NCBI RefSeq assembly: GCF_932526225.1
Contig: NC_064041.1
Coordinates: 13,920,951-13,984,950, forward strand
Reading direction: 5' to 3'
Length of the DNA stretch: 64,000 nt
DNA from: Nematostella vectensis
Lineage: Eukaryota > Cnidaria > Anthozoa > Actiniaria > Edwardsiidae
Shown here: positions 28,853 through 48,145 of the stretch, piece after piece
Numbering within the stretch: position 1 is the first letter of the stretch
How the letters are laid out: each line of letters starts with the position of its first letter
Notes under the pieces: model-generated
Told to the model about the DNA's origin: nothing
The model's input: only the letters and a program-made list of their open reading frames with translations
Databases searched by the model: none
Made by a program: the position numbers and the translations under genes

Positions 28853-31800
28853 GTAATTCATTTATTTATATTTAGTTATCTATTCGTTTATTGAATTATA
28901 TTTTTATCCAGTTTAATCAAAATATTAAAACAGGTTATGAAGAGAACCCTAAATTGGCTTACTGAGCTTTTGAGTAATGTTTGAAATAATAATAACTATT
29001 GAAATATTAGGTTTCACGAATATTTGCATCTGACCAACTGATCCGACTGAATTCACCGAGTTGTATTTATTTACCTATTAATCTTATTACTGAGTAAACA
29101 GGGTTATAAGATCAGAACCCGAGCTTAACTTGTCATGATGAGGCGGACATGAAAATATCAACACTCTCGTGAGAAATCAAGCGCGCTATCCGCCGACGGG
29201 GTTAAAGCGCTTGACTCTTACTATATTTTATCTGTGGTACAGTTAAAAATAGCGAATGAAAGAACAAGTTTTGTAAGGGATCTTATAGCCAAATTCGTCG
29301 TTGTGCGACCTCCCAGATTCTCCAAAATTATTTTTTTTGTTTGGTAACAGCACGTAAACCGAAGCTTGTGTCTGGACTACGCGCTTTCCCCAACGGGACA
29401 AAAACGCACATTGACCATTAATTAAGTATGGGTTTATTGTTAAGTTGGAAAACGGATGTGCTTAGCGCGCGCGCGGTGGGGGGAGTGGTGCTGTACAGGA
29501 CCCGAAATGATCCCAGGACCCGAAACGATCCCAGGACCCGAAATGATCCCAGGACCCGAGATGATCCCAGGACCCGAAACGATCCCATAATTAAGGGTTT
29601 ACAGCGACTCTTTTTCTAAACAACGTGATTTAAAAAACATAACTTCCAATACAAAACTTCTTTTTATTAAATGTTGACTTTAGAAGCACACTAGCATACA
29701 CACATTGGCACCAGTCGGGCCAAGACGGGACGCTAGCACAGTCTATTACCCGTGCAGTTCGGCAACCATGGACAATCGGCAAAAAAAAATTGCAGGGCGA
29801 CTTCGAATCGAACGAAGTGCTTTAAACCACAGCTCAGATCCATGTGGGATCTAGAGCTGCGACCGGGCTAGCGTGATGCCAATTGTGCGGATCACGCATG
29901 CGACCTTTGCTAGTCTAAAACTCCGTCGGATAGCCAAACTATCCTTGCGAGTATGTAAACATAAATGTGGACTTTAGAAGCACACTAGCATGCACACATT
30001 GGCACCAGTCGGGCCAAGACGGGACGCTAGCACAGTCTATTACCCGTGCAGTTCGGCAACCATGGACAGCTGTTTTGTCCTTATTAGGACTCGTCAGCAT
30101 GGCATAGCCGGTTTGCCTCAGTTAAACTTCTTCGGCAAAAAAACCGCAGGGCGACTTCGACTCGAACGAAGTGCTTCTAAAGTTCACATCTTTTTATTAC
30201 ATTGCTCAAGCGGTAAACCCATAACCAGAATAATTGCTCACGAGCTAATATTTACCGACACATTTTAGGCAGTCGGTTTGGCCGAGAAGATGGAATGACA
30301 AAATCACACTAAGTAATGCACTCGAACAACGCTTTTACTACCGTTGCAAAATAGTAACACAAATAACGCAAAGGTGTTTCATATGATTTTAAAACTAAAA
30401 GCCAATCCTTCCACATTCCTTTTGTTTGTCCATTACCGCAATTCCTTGGGATTAATTTCGTGGACTTCTAGAGACCGTTTCGGGTCCCGGGATCAGTTGG
30501 GGTACGCTTGTTCAAAGTTAATAGCTTGGGTTGGCGAATAATGATTAGCCTCAAAGAAAAACCTCTTCAAACTTTAGGCTAAGTAAGTTCTTATTTAACG
30601 GGGATGTAAATTGGTATTTTTTAGACTAACAGGTTCTTAAATACTAGGGTTTTTTTTATAAGCGGGTAAGTCCTGTATGGGTACTATTTTATCCCTAAAG
30701 AATCAAATTGCGCCCACGAATGCTACGCGGTATTTCTCATGTTAACATGAGCACGACTATCCTTGGTCAGCCAATCAGCATGCCCGTGTGTATCGCGCCT
30801 ACAGCATTTCACAAGATGGCACATCCGCACGGAGAGCTCGCCACTGCTCGAGGTACGACCGGGGGAAGGGGTGGAGGGGAGAATGTTCGGGTGTGGATTG
30901 GGGGAGAGAAAAGTATAGGAGGGGAGAGGTAGAGGGGTAGGGTGGTATGGGATAGATGGGTAGTGGGTAGGGGGGAGAGGGGTAGGGGGTAGTGGGGTAG
31001 AGGGGTAGGGCAGTAAAGGGGTAGAGGGGTAGGGGGTAGTGGGGTAGGGGGGTAGACGGGTGAGGTTGCCACAGCACGAGACAGCCAAGGGATCGGAGAA
31101 AGAGTTCGGATGTGGTGGGAAGAGGAAGGGGAAGGGAAGTACTCTCCTGAGGAAGTGTCTGTACTAGGAAGAAAACAAACATTGAGAAAGGTATGATATT
31201 TCGCCGCGTTTGTATTCTACGGAAGTGATTAGTTATGAGGCGGCTTATTTGCAACATTTCTTTTAGTTATTATCCGTAAACTAGATTACAAAGATAAAAG
31301 ATAAGGATTGAGAAGAAGAAGAGAAGGATTTGGATCTTGAGCTTAACTTTGCCTTAACGTTGACCTTGAACTTGACCTTACACTTGACCTTGACCATGAG
31401 CTTGACCTTAGCTTTGACCTTGCAGCTGCCGCACAAGCGGGTACGTGCATGACCTTGACATGGGCTGCTAACAGCTCGATAGAAGACGTAGCAGCTACTG
31501 CCCCTGCCGGTGTGAAATGGCTTCTGATATACATGATGAAAGATAGAGAACTTGTCAAGGCTTGGGTTCGACGCGCCGAGGAATCGGGATTCTCGGGAAT
31601 TGTCGTCACGGTCGACTCGCCTGAAGGTAAGCACCGAAACCTGACGATACAACGACGATGATCAGATGGCACAACGGCGTTTTTCCGCCGGCACAACAAA
31701 TATAATCAGACGGTACAACAAATATAATCAGACGGTACAACAAATATAATCAGACGGTACAACAAAGATAATCAGACGGTACAACAAAGATAATCAGACG

Positions 31801-34206
31801 GTACAACAAATATAATCAGACGGTACAACAAAGATAATCAGACGGTACAACAAATATAATCAGACGGTACAACAAATATAATCAGACGGTACAACAAAAA
31901 TAATCAGACGGTACGACAAATATAATCAGACGGTACAACAAATATAATCAGACGGTTCAACAAAGATAATCAGACGGTACAACAAATATAATCAGACGGT
32001 ACAACGAATATAATCAGACGGTACAACAAAGATAACCAGACGGCACAACAAAGATAATCAGACGGCACAACAAAGATAATCAGACGGTACAACAAAGATA
32101 ATCAGACGGTACAACAAAGATAATAAGACGGCACAACAAAGATAATCAGACGGTACAACAAATATAATCAGACGGTACAACAAAGATAATCAGACGGTAC
32201 AACAAATATAATCAGACGGTACAACAAATTTAATCAGACGGCACAACAAAGATAATCAGACGGTACAACAAATATAATCAGACGGTACAACGAATATAAT
32301 TCAGACCGTACAACGACTAAAATCCGACCGTACAACGACGATCATCCGATGGTACAATTACGATAGTCCGACGGTACAACGACGATAATTCGACGGTAAC
32401 GCAGATAATCAGACGGTACAACGACGATAATCAGACGAGGGGAAGTAACGAAAACTGACATCACTACCTGCCATTTTAATACTAAAAGCTTATTCTAAAC
32501 TCGTTGTTTAGACATATAAAGGGCCATATATTAAAAAAACCGTAAAATGCAACCCTCGTGAAATAAAGTTTATTGTATTGTATTGTATTGTACCTTTCCA
32601 AGAACTAAAACAGATTTTGATATAAGCGCTTTGCCCGAATAAGCAACCCCGGCAGGGATATGAATAATCAAATAAGCGCCGCAGTGTCTATTCGAGCAAT
32701 TACAGTAATGCATTTTTTTTAGGTCCAAAGAACTACAGTATAGAAAGAAACAAATTTACACTGCCTTCAACTCTTACGATACCAAACCTTGGCCATAAAA
32801 AGTACGTGCTTAAGTCAGTGGATGGTAACGGCAATACAAAGTTTGTATCCGCCGGAAATGAATTATTTGATGGCGGAGTCACGTGGAAAAGCATTGATTG
32901 GCTGAAGAAATTGTCAAGACTACCGATTGTGCTGAAGGGAATTCTGACGCCTGAAGACGCGAGGCTGGCGGTTGAGCACGGAGTAGACGGGATCATAGTG
33001 TCCAATCACGGCGGACGGCAGCTAGACGGAGTCCAAGCCACGGTAAGTTAGGGACGAGAGTAAGTTACCACTGTACGAGGTGCGGCCAAGGGGGATTCAA
33101 AAAGCGTCCCGGTGTGCTAGAGGGTTGGAAAAAATGGGAGCGGAGCTGGGTAGTTTGCGAGCTCGCCACTGCAGGACAGGTAGGACGGCGTAGGACACGA
33201 TGGGTGCGAGGATAGGGAAAGGATGGCAGTACAGGTTTGTCAAGTCTCTCCTCCCCCCTTCCCTCACCTCCTCCCACGAAAAGAGAAGCAAACAAACCAT
33301 GGCTAAAACCATAGATGTGTCATGCTGATATGCACACAATAAGTCGTTATTGTACGCTCTTTCATTTCCATTAGATTGACGCTCTCCCAGAGATTGTGAA
33401 GGCCGTACAGGGAAAGTTGGAGGTTTATATGGACGGAGGAGTAAGACTGGGCACTGATGTGTTCAAGGCCTTAGCGCTTGGCGCCCGCGCCGTGTTTGTT
33501 GGTCGACCTGTGATCTGGGGACTAGCGTACAAGGTCTGTTGTATACATATCGCCTGTTTGATTTTTGAGAGATCGATCTATATCTCTCATTTTGCATGCC
33601 ATTCATACACACTTATTATGTTTGAATATTTAAATAAAAACTTGACATATTTTCAATGTATCAAATATCCATAGCTATAAAGCTAGATCCTCATAATCCA
33701 GCAATTTCTGCAGGATAAATTTAATCTAACAATACAGAATACTCGTCTCAAATGCATGATGCAAAGTGTGGAAAGAAATACCAGCCTCACTGAGAAACAA
33801 TATCAACTCTTTCGGCACTAAATTATGTCCAGCACAATTTTTGCGAACACCATTGAAGATCCGAAGTTTTCTTAAGCGACTATTACACACTGATTTTCAT
33901 TATAGATTGTAAGTTTTGTCTGATCCGATTAGCTATTAGCTGTGAGCGAGCAAGTAGGACTTTTGGGATAATAATGATGACAATGGTATCACCAATTGAT
34001 TTATCTCGGAGTTTCATAACATTATTGGATATTTTATATCATTCTTGGTTATGCTTGGTGTTTTGTAGGGCGAGGAGGGCGTCCGTCAAGTTCTCGAGCT
34101 CCTCCGTGAAGAGCTCAGACTCGCCATGATTCTATCGGGCTGTGGCTCCCTTGATGACGTCACTAGTTCTTACGTCATACCGGCCAACCAATCAGCAAGG
34201 TTGTAA
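28683..34206 (+). CDS. (S)-2-hydroxyacid oxidase-like flavoprotein, copy 1 (6 exons)
   Basis: Exons 28683-28852, 30701-30852, 31426-31626, 32723-33042, 33375-33533 and 34069-34206 join in consistent phases into 379 residues, close to the usual 370. The family oxidises glycolate and related acids with FMN and oxygen in peroxisomes. Seen: the family N-terminus (YEYFSSGAE), [28 protein letters not shown] with the active Lys, [11 protein letters not shown] with the catalytic His and substrate Arg, [19 protein letters not shown] and VGRPVIWGL. The last residues SARL give a type-1 peroxisomal signal (ARL). By my alignment to plant glycolate oxidase, Tyr24 and Tyr129 are kept, but the FMN-contacting Gln127 is Leu and the second substrate Arg (Arg164) is Asn, so substrate or activity may have shifted. 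AATAAA lies at about 34328. The gene is followed by a tandem paralogue. Confidence 0.88.
29497..29586. repeat. 18-bp tandem repeat, 5 copies
   Basis: Unit AGGACCCGAAATGATCCC with few changes. A related inverted sequence (TTTCGGGTCCCGGGATC) occurs at 30477-30494, on the far side of the ribozyme element. Confidence 0.9.
29677..30192 (-). mobile_element. Retrozyme-like element, second locus, with damaged hammerheads
   Basis: Same family as 11689-12095, opposite orientation. ACTTTAGAAGCACACTAGCA occurs at 29677 and 29971, so parts of at least two monomers are present. The left monomer lacks about 60 bp covering the ribozyme core. The right monomer keeps the motif but has a core change. It lies antisense in intron 1 of hydroxyacid oxidase copy 1. 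Confidence 0.85.
30054..30110 (-). ncRNA. Hammerhead motif with a mutated core (probably inactive)
   Basis: Stems I, II and III and CTGACGAG are as in the first locus, but the GAAA box reads AAAA (T instead of C at 30076 on the plus strand), changing the invariant G12 that acts in catalysis. Self-cleavage is expected to be lost or very weak. Confidence 0.75.
30701..30852 (+). CDS. Hydroxyacid oxidase copy 1, exon 2
   Basis: 152 bp, the same length as in copy 2. Acceptor CCCTAAAG, donor CGAG|GTACGA. It carries the [10 protein letters not shown] and [11 protein letters not shown] blocks of the TIM barrel. Confidence 0.88.
31335..31422 (+). promoter_or_regulatory. Run of TGACCT half-sites before exon 3 of copy 1
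   Basis: TGACCT occurs six or more times, mostly at 12-bp steps, with two or more full TGACCTTGA sites. This is the inverse of TCAAGGTCA, the extended nuclear-receptor half-site bound by ERR/SF-1-type monomers. It also serves as the polypyrimidine tract of the exon 3 acceptor. It may be only a simple-sequence expansion. Confidence 0.35.
31426..31626 (+). CDS. Hydroxyacid oxidase copy 1, exon 3
   Basis: 201 bp, phase 1 at both ends. It carries [19 protein letters not shown] and VRRAEESGF, ending at TVDSPEG. The acceptor is preceded by an unusual run of TGACCTT repeats. Confidence 0.88.
31690..32437. repeat. 22-bp minisatellite, about 34 copies
   Basis: Unit AATCAGACGGTACAACAAAT plus two bases, in intron 3 of copy 1. 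Copy 2 lacks this intron altogether. Confidence 0.97.
32723..33042 (+). CDS. Hydroxyacid oxidase copy 1, exon 4
   Basis: 320 bp, acceptor CATTTTTTTTAG, donor ACG|GTAAGT, leaving in phase 0. It carries the variable loop 4 region and the active-site [16 protein letters not shown] and [10 protein letters not shown] blocks. Confidence 0.88.
33043..33374. other. Intron 4 of hydroxyacid oxidase copy 1
   Basis: GT/AG intron; no extra exon or repeat recognised. The corresponding intron of copy 2 is of similar length but different sequence. Confidence 0.5.
33375..33533 (+). CDS. Hydroxyacid oxidase copy 1, exon 5
   Basis: 159 bp, phase 0 to phase 0, carrying the FMN-phosphate part of the barrel ([28 protein letters not shown]). 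Confidence 0.9.
34069..34206 (+). CDS. Hydroxyacid oxidase copy 1, exon 6
   Basis: 138 bp to TAA at 34204. It carries the C-terminal helix ([20 protein letters not shown]) and ends in SARL. It is nearly identical in DNA to exon 5 of copy 2. Confidence 0.9.
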   Translation, partial: GEEGVRQVLELLREELRLAMILSGCGSLDDVTSSYVIPANQSARL

Positions 34207-34783
34207 TATTTGAAATGGCGGAACAGTTTGCATTGTCAATGGCAAACGACAAAATACATAGGTCCCATTGTTAAGTGTTAAACGCGACTGACCATTCATC
34301 CATGTTACGTGACCCATACAAGTAAAAATAAAGATAAAAAACGAGAAACTATGTCAACGACACTTGGCTCTCCAGAAAAGTAGAGGAGAGTGATCGTCAC
34401 TTTATCGTATACAATTTCGACCAACTGCTATCCCTAGGGGGTTGTTGAAGGATTTTTCAGATTCTGATATCTCTTAGGGTATATAAAACTTGACCAATTA
34501 CTATTCATCCTAAGGGGGTGTTTCCGATTCTGCCATCTATTGGATTAAAAATTAATTCGACCACACCCAATTTGCTATCTCTTGGGGGTAAGAATTTCTG
34601 TTGACCACGCCCCAAGTCCCCTCCCTTAGGGTTAAAATCGATTTTGCCGACGATCATCCCCGTCTTTTTTATCGGAGTCGTCCCCTCCCTCCCGGGCCAT
34701 GAACCATGGGTCGAACTGTACTCTACTGTAGTAGACAGCTAGGGTCATAACTAAAATTGGAGGTATTAGTTTACCTCATTATT

Positions 34784-35227
34784 ATGCAAAATGGCGGCCA
34801 TAGCCGCTGCGAGAGAACCACGCAGAAAACGTTCTTCTGTCGGCCAAATAATACTCCGACCTATGATTTATTGCGTTTACTGCATGCTAGAGGAACCCGG
34901 ATGCCATGCTGTAAAAGAGACTCAGTGCGATCGTGGCGAGAAAATATTTATTTCAAGATTTACGGCCAACGTTACTCAAAATTTCGCCCTCATGTGTGCC
35001 CGATCGATCTGAGAAAGTTGGGATTTTCGTTAGGTCCGGACGGTGTCAGCAAAAAAGGAAATACATCGACAGAATCTACAATAGTTTTTCATCATCTTGA
35101 TGCTTTTAACAAGCGAATACCTCGTGGGTACCCCATGGGTACCCCGCCATTTAGTTTTTGTTTACATTTTCGCAAGTTACATGCTGTATCATGGAATCTC
35201 ACGTCCAGTACCCGAGAGCGTGTTTGA
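34784..35227 (+). CDS. Unrecognised ORF, 147 codons
   Basis: Opens with ATG at 34784 and contains TTQKTFFCRPNNT and PHVCPIDLRKLGFS. It overlaps a second ORF from the better-placed ATG at 34791 (AAAATGG context; MAAIAAAREPRRKR). No domain is recognised and neither has support beyond length; the second could be a first exon. Confidence 0.2.
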   Translation: MQNGGHSRCERTTQKTFFCRPNNTPTYDLLRLLHARGTRMPCCKRDSVRSWRENIYFKIYGQRYSKFRPHVCPIDLRKLGFSLGPDGVSKKGNTSTESTIVFHHLDAFNKRIPRGYPMGTPPFSFCLHFRKLHAVSWNLTSSTRERV

Positions 35228-37169
35228 GGTAACTCGAATACATCAAAGTCGCAGAAGAAAGGTAGCCGACTAAAACAAGCAAGAAGCAGAGTTGTGGTAA
35301 ACCTTTTTTGTCTTTTCTTTTCGTTTTGGTTGGGGTGCTACAGTAGCCGTTGCGAATAAAGATAATCTATGAAATTGAAAGGGACTGGCCTAGTGAGCAC
35401 ATGAGTAGGAGCTTATTTATCTGGGATATTTTTTCAAGGGGTATGCTCTTGAGATACATGACAAGTGGAATTTTCTGCATTATTCTACAATAAATTATTG
35501 TATAAATATCTTATACCATGCTAGATGGCAACTTATTTTACGTAAATCCAGTGCATGATGCAAAGTTTGAGTGGATACTGCCAAATAAACAAAGCAATTT
35601 CTGCCGTATTCTTTTTGGCTTGGTATAAAGATACGTGCCTACATTTGAAGACTTCTGCATGGAAAGGAATCAGAAGTTTAGTGCTTATACACCAAACCCC
35701 TGTTATCTTTTCTTTTATAAAGATGAAATATTCAAGTAAACTGTTGCACCCTTTAGTCAAGCGGACACAATTGTTGTTCAAAAATAGAGAGTTCATGTGG
35801 ATGTAATTGACAATTGATCATTCAGTTCTATTATTTTGTCATTTTCAAAACAATGTCAGGCTAAAATGGGATGCCTGATTTAATATCAAAAATATAATTT
35901 TTAATGTTCAAAAATGATCCTGTCTGTCGTCCTATATTTTCTGTAGGGCTTTCATGTCTCTATACTTCATTTCTAATGAACACACCCATACAGAGACAGA
36001 TCCAGGGGTGAGAATGGGGGTGATTTTCCTCTGAAGATATCATATAAGTTAACTGTCATCAAATTTTTTCTCATATGTCTACTTAATGCTCTGGAGTATT
36101 TGGAAAGGGGTTGTTGGGTTGGTTTTCTGGAGATGGTGGTGGCTACAGTATTAGTGCAAAGCACAGGATCACATAATTCCCCGCTAGAATATGCAAAGTA
36201 AATTAGTGGCACCAAATAATAGCATATTACATTCAAAATCATGATCATTTCTGCTGCTTTACCACACTTTTAGGCCAAAATAATGCAGAATTGTTTCTAG
36301 TGTGCACAAGACTTGTAAAATTTAACAATATTCATGAATTTCAGGTAGTTGACATGACAAATAAAATTCCACCAGGAGGGTAAGTTATACCAAGGAATGT
36401 AAGGTTATACACTTACACACACTGGTTATACACAAGGAGGGTTGACCAACGATTTAGTAAAGTACTAAAAACTATTATTTTTTGCTTTGCACCTTGGATT
36501 TCTTTTAAAAGTTCCTTTTTATGCTAGAATACATGGGTTGTGTCCAAAAAATACCACCCTCCTAATTCTAAATACTGTCACACTTGAAAATCTATATTCA
36601 ACGCCCTGATGATAAAGAATCAAATTATGAAAACTGCATTTTGGGTGGACTGAGAAAGATAAGCTTTTGAAGCAAAAAAATATTTTAGTGTCCAGTGGAG
36701 TACAATGACTGTGGTCACACAAGTAAACTTGCACCCAGAATAGGTTGTTCAAGTTTAAGCCCCCTCTCTCTCTCTCGCTTATTTTTTAATATCTCCGGCT
36801 TTATAGTAGACCCTTGGTTTGAAGTAACTGCCTTGAAGAACAGTTTAAAATAACTTAAATACCTCGTGATTTTGATAGAAAAACAGAGGGGCAAAGTGAG
36901 AAGTTCTCTATTTAATTTTGTATCAAGTAAAACTTTTACACTAGTGTTTTAGTTGCTGTACTTAGCTTATTACAACGCATTAGCATCGAGTCGACGGTGC
37001 TTCCCGGGTCTGTGTCAGCGTTTAGTGAGCTATAAGTGCGTGTTTTTCGATATTGAATGTGGCATATTATTTTCGGGGTGTCAAACAGCTTCAAAGAAAC
37101 GGTTAGGCTGTATATTCGTACTCCCCTTCGCGCCGCCATTTTGTTTCAAGTGATAGCTTTGCATACAAA

Positions 37170-37206
37170 TAATATATAGATTTAGGCACTGCCTAAAAGC
37201 GGAGCC
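37170..37206. repeat. Short dispersed repeat shared with 11.67 and 16.40 kb
   Basis: ATATAGATTTAGGCACTG matches 11667-11685, and CACTGCCTAAAAGCGGAG matches 16401-16418. Together they suggest a low-copy dispersed sequence. Confidence 0.4.
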
Positions 37207-39603
37207 AGCATTGAACACCTTCTGTGTTGACTGATTGAGGTATTTTTGGGGGATCTAGGATCCTGCTTTTTACTGAGATTTATTTATTGTACCAACCAAA
37301 TGGATCCAGGCCTTATTCAATAATTTAAATTATGCAGTACATCAAAGTTAACAAACACAATTCCTGGTGTGAATATGGCTGTCAAAGTTGTCAAGAGTCT
37401 AATGGTAAATTCTTATGTCCCATCATAGAAGTTCCATTATGAATATCTTTTTTTTAATCAAAACAATACTCTGACAAGCTTTGCCCTTGTGCAGAATATG
37501 TCATGGATGTAACAGCATTCCAAAGATTTGAAATAATATATTAAGACTGTTTAGATGCCATACTGTAATTTTTATGTATTGATTAAGTGGCGATTCTCTC
37601 CTTGATTAGACCGAATATTGCAGAAAAATGTCTGGAAATTAAAATCCAAAAATATATCTCCTTTCATGCATTACATATTGGTGCACCCACCCTTTACCAT
37701 ATAGTGGCCTTGTTGTTGGTGACTTCTAATTTCAAACCAAAGCCTTTCATTGATCTATGTTTGGGGTAGAGAGGAAGCAAAGAATATCGATTGACTAAAA
37801 AATAGTTGACGGGAGAGAAGATATAAAGGGAATTGACTCAACTTGAAAGGTTTGTTGAAAAAAAATATAACAGTAATAAAAAAAATTTGATTGAGCATTT
37901 CTTGACATTTTCCCTTTCTCATTATCTTAACCCTTTCACCACCACAGGCCTCTAAAGAGGCCATGTCTATGCTATCCATGCTATGCGAACATAATTCTAT
38001 TATTGAAAAAGAACCAGGTTGTTGCTAGTGTTATAAAGTTTAAGTATCTTGCCCCAAAAATCCCTTTCCCTTAATAAAAGTTTCATTAATAAACATTTGT
38101 AAACCTACATTCTGACAAGCTTTGTCTTTGCAAAGAACAAGTAATGGATGAAATAGGATTTCAAAGATAGAATATAGTGTTAGACACAATTTTAGATAAG
38201 ATGCAATACTGAAGTTTTAATGTACCATTTTTAGAGGTGATTTCCCATCCCCATGGGAATTAATACCTACAAATATACATCCAGTAATGCATTATATTTT
38301 GGTGTTTTTAGAAACCCTGGATCCAACCATTCCAATGAAATAAATATAAACCTCTAAAATAAATGTAATGGGAAAGAGACTTGGAAAGGAAATCCTAAAA
38401 AGAAGATATAAGTGAAAGTACTAAATGAAAATTTCTAATTCAAAAATCAAATCTGTTCATTTATTTATTTTTGGTGTAGAGGGGAAATAGCAAATAGCAT
38501 CAATTGCATAAAAATAGTCAACAAGGAAAAGGAAGAAATATGACTCTTTTTCAAATGTTTGAAAAGAAAATATAATAAAAATAATGTGATAATTATATTC
38601 AGTACTTTCCTAAAATATCCCCTTTCCCATTATCTTAAGGTTGATAGAAAACTGTTTTCTTTACAGATTTTCTTTTTTATTTTTATTTTATTTGAAAAGC
38701 AAAAGTTTGTTTTTAGTTTACTATAATACAAGTATCTTGTTCTAAAAAAACCTATTGAATATGTACTGCTGAATCACATAGTAATGCCCTAGTCATTTGA
38801 GCCCCCTCCCTTATGGTCGTGGGAAGTCAGGGGTAATGTGGGATTTTATATTACTTTTTAACCAGAATATATCAAGAGGGGTTGTGGTATTGACAGTTTT
38901 CGACTCTTAACTTGGAAACAGGCTTTTATTAACGTCTAATCCCCACCCTTTCCTGGGACCATGTGTGTGGGGGTATCAAATGACTAATGGATAAGAACTC
39001 CCTACTGTTATCTTTCAAGACATTGGTTTTCAATTCTAATGTCTCCCAGTCTTTAGCATTCATCTTAGTCCCTGGTTCATAAAAGATTCCTTTCAAAACA
39101 ATATTTTCATCAAGACATTTATAATCTGACTAATTTCCACAACTATTTGAAAAAAAAATAAACACATGAGATGAAAGATGCAGACAATAACAACAATACA
39201 TATTGGCAATAGGGGTTGATTTTTTTTATACTCGGTAAGGAAAATTTCTCTTGTAAGTTTTAAAAGTTGCTTTATCTTCTAAGGATATGTATCTTCTTAG
39301 GACTAAGAGCACAGGATATAAAGACAAGAAAGGGTCTTCTTTAGCAGTATATGACAAATGCAATACGATATTGGTTAGCCCTTATGAAATATTTCAACAC
39401 AATCAAGAACAAAGATAGAACAAAGAATGTCAAAACAAAAGGAGTTATGCTCAAATAATTTGATTACTAAGTTAAGTACTCGTGCTTGTATTTAGCCGCC
39501 ATTACGGGGCCGAGTGGGGCCTGGGAGTTGCGCGGCTGACTGCCCGGCGAGTGACACCACAGGGTACCCGCGCAATTACCACAAAAGCAAGTCGCATATT
39601 TAT

Positions 39604-39667
39604 ACCATATTTCTATACCTATGGAGCTCCGCGCGCGGGCTACGGCCGCGCTGGCTCCGCTACCAAG
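39604..39667. repeat. Dispersed repeat, second copy
   Basis: TCTATACCTATGGAGCTCCG and GCGCTGGCTCCGCTACCAAG match 12603-12647 with an internal 18-bp insertion. Confidence 0.55.
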
Positions 39668-40208
39668 GGGGAGGGGGTGGGTACTCTGCTGTGATTGGAT
39701 ATTTTTTTATTTACAAAATGCCTCCAATTTTAGTTAGGATCCTAACTGGTAGAATTTCCTTTGTTCTCGATTACATCTATCTACTGAGGTTACCGGTCAC
39801 GGTAACAAAAATAAAATTTCAACCTCAGTTAGCGGGATACCGAACCATAGGTTGGAAGCTCTAGTCACCAAATGCATTAGTCGGACACGTTTCGGCTAGC
39901 GCGTCGGTTACCGTTCGCGCGCCACAAGGGTAGTCGCTCGGATTACGCAACGTAACATGACCGGGATTTTCTAATTACACGACGTCGCGGAGCGTGTCGC
40001 AAACAAGGCACGTTTCAGACAATATTGAGGGAAACTCGTGGTTTATTAGCAGAATTTAGCCCAACAAATACTGTTCCTATCCTCCTTTATATAGTTCTGC
40101 TAAGCCAGCCGCTGTAGTGCCACGCATCTAGTGTCACGCTCGCCTTTAATACGTAGAATCGAGTCTAGCGCTGTTCTTGTGGGGAAAGGATTTTTGCAGT
40201 CGGTAAGG

Positions 40209-47481
<7,273 letters not shown>

Positions 47482-48145
47482 TTCATTATGGAATCTTAGT
47501 AAAGAATGATTACGGAGTTACAGGATTGAGAGGATGAAGGAATTAACTTATTTTTTTTAGCCTCTAGATATTTCTTTGGCGTTATTTAGTGTGGTTCCTG
47601 AACTCCTTTAGAGCCCTAACGTCATGTATGAACCAAAGGTCAGTACTTCATGTTGGATTAGGGTTGATAGTGACTTTTATGGGGTCACGCATGAAGTACT
47701 AACACTCACGGGGGTGTTTATTTTAATTGATTTCATTTTTCCTAGATGGCGGTGCGCGAATGATTCATGAAACTCCGTGTGATTATTGATTTAGATTGCA
47801 TTAATGCGCCATTTCCAAATATAGAATTTGGCGTTTGGGAGTGGCATTTTGTTATTTTTATCCGTAAATAATGCGAAGGGAAAGAAAAGTTAAGGTTGAC
47901 TGAACACATTTAATAATAATATTTGGAATAATAATACTTGGAAAAATAGATTAACCTAATAATATTATAATTGGTCTAGGTTTTTATGCCCTATTTTTTT
48001 TCTCAGTAGAATCATCCGGATTTTCAACCAGTAAGGTGTTTTTATGCCAATATTTGACCAACGTACTGCAATGAAATCCACCCACTGACAATTTTCAGTT
48101 GGTCATCATTAGTCCCCCCCTCCCCTACTCCCAAAATTTTATGGT
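47482..48145. other. Spacer after hydroxyacid oxidase copy 2; hairpin-ended repeat copy B at 47636-47700
   Basis: 47636-47700 begins AAAGGTCAGTACTTCATG and ends GGGGTCACGCATGAAGTAC, matching the element at 10820-10885. Otherwise AT-rich with no gene seen. Confidence 0.6.

Larger units (their letters stand above)
34741..39743. other. 5-kb AT-rich block with inverted 28-bp ends between the two oxidase genes
   Basis: AACTAAAATTGGAGG at 34749 recurs inverted at 39721-39735, and about 25 of 28 bases match across the extended ends. It could be a DNA transposon without a surviving transposase, or two inverted copies of one short repeat. No target duplication is clear. Inside, 35.5-39.4 kb is AT-rich with no recognised gene. 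The left edge holds two overlapping ORFs of about 73 and 147 codons (ATG at 34791 and 34784), neither recognised. Confidence 0.35.

Noticed and set aside
30723-31257. Pro/Tyr/Ser-rich minus-strand ORFs in oxidase intron 2
   Set aside because: They follow a G/T-rich simple-sequence tract (GGGGTAG repeats) and have no domain.
40131-40208. Upstream in-frame start for oxidase copy 2
   Set aside because: The extra 26 residues do not resemble the family; the ATG at 40209 aligns with known N-termini.
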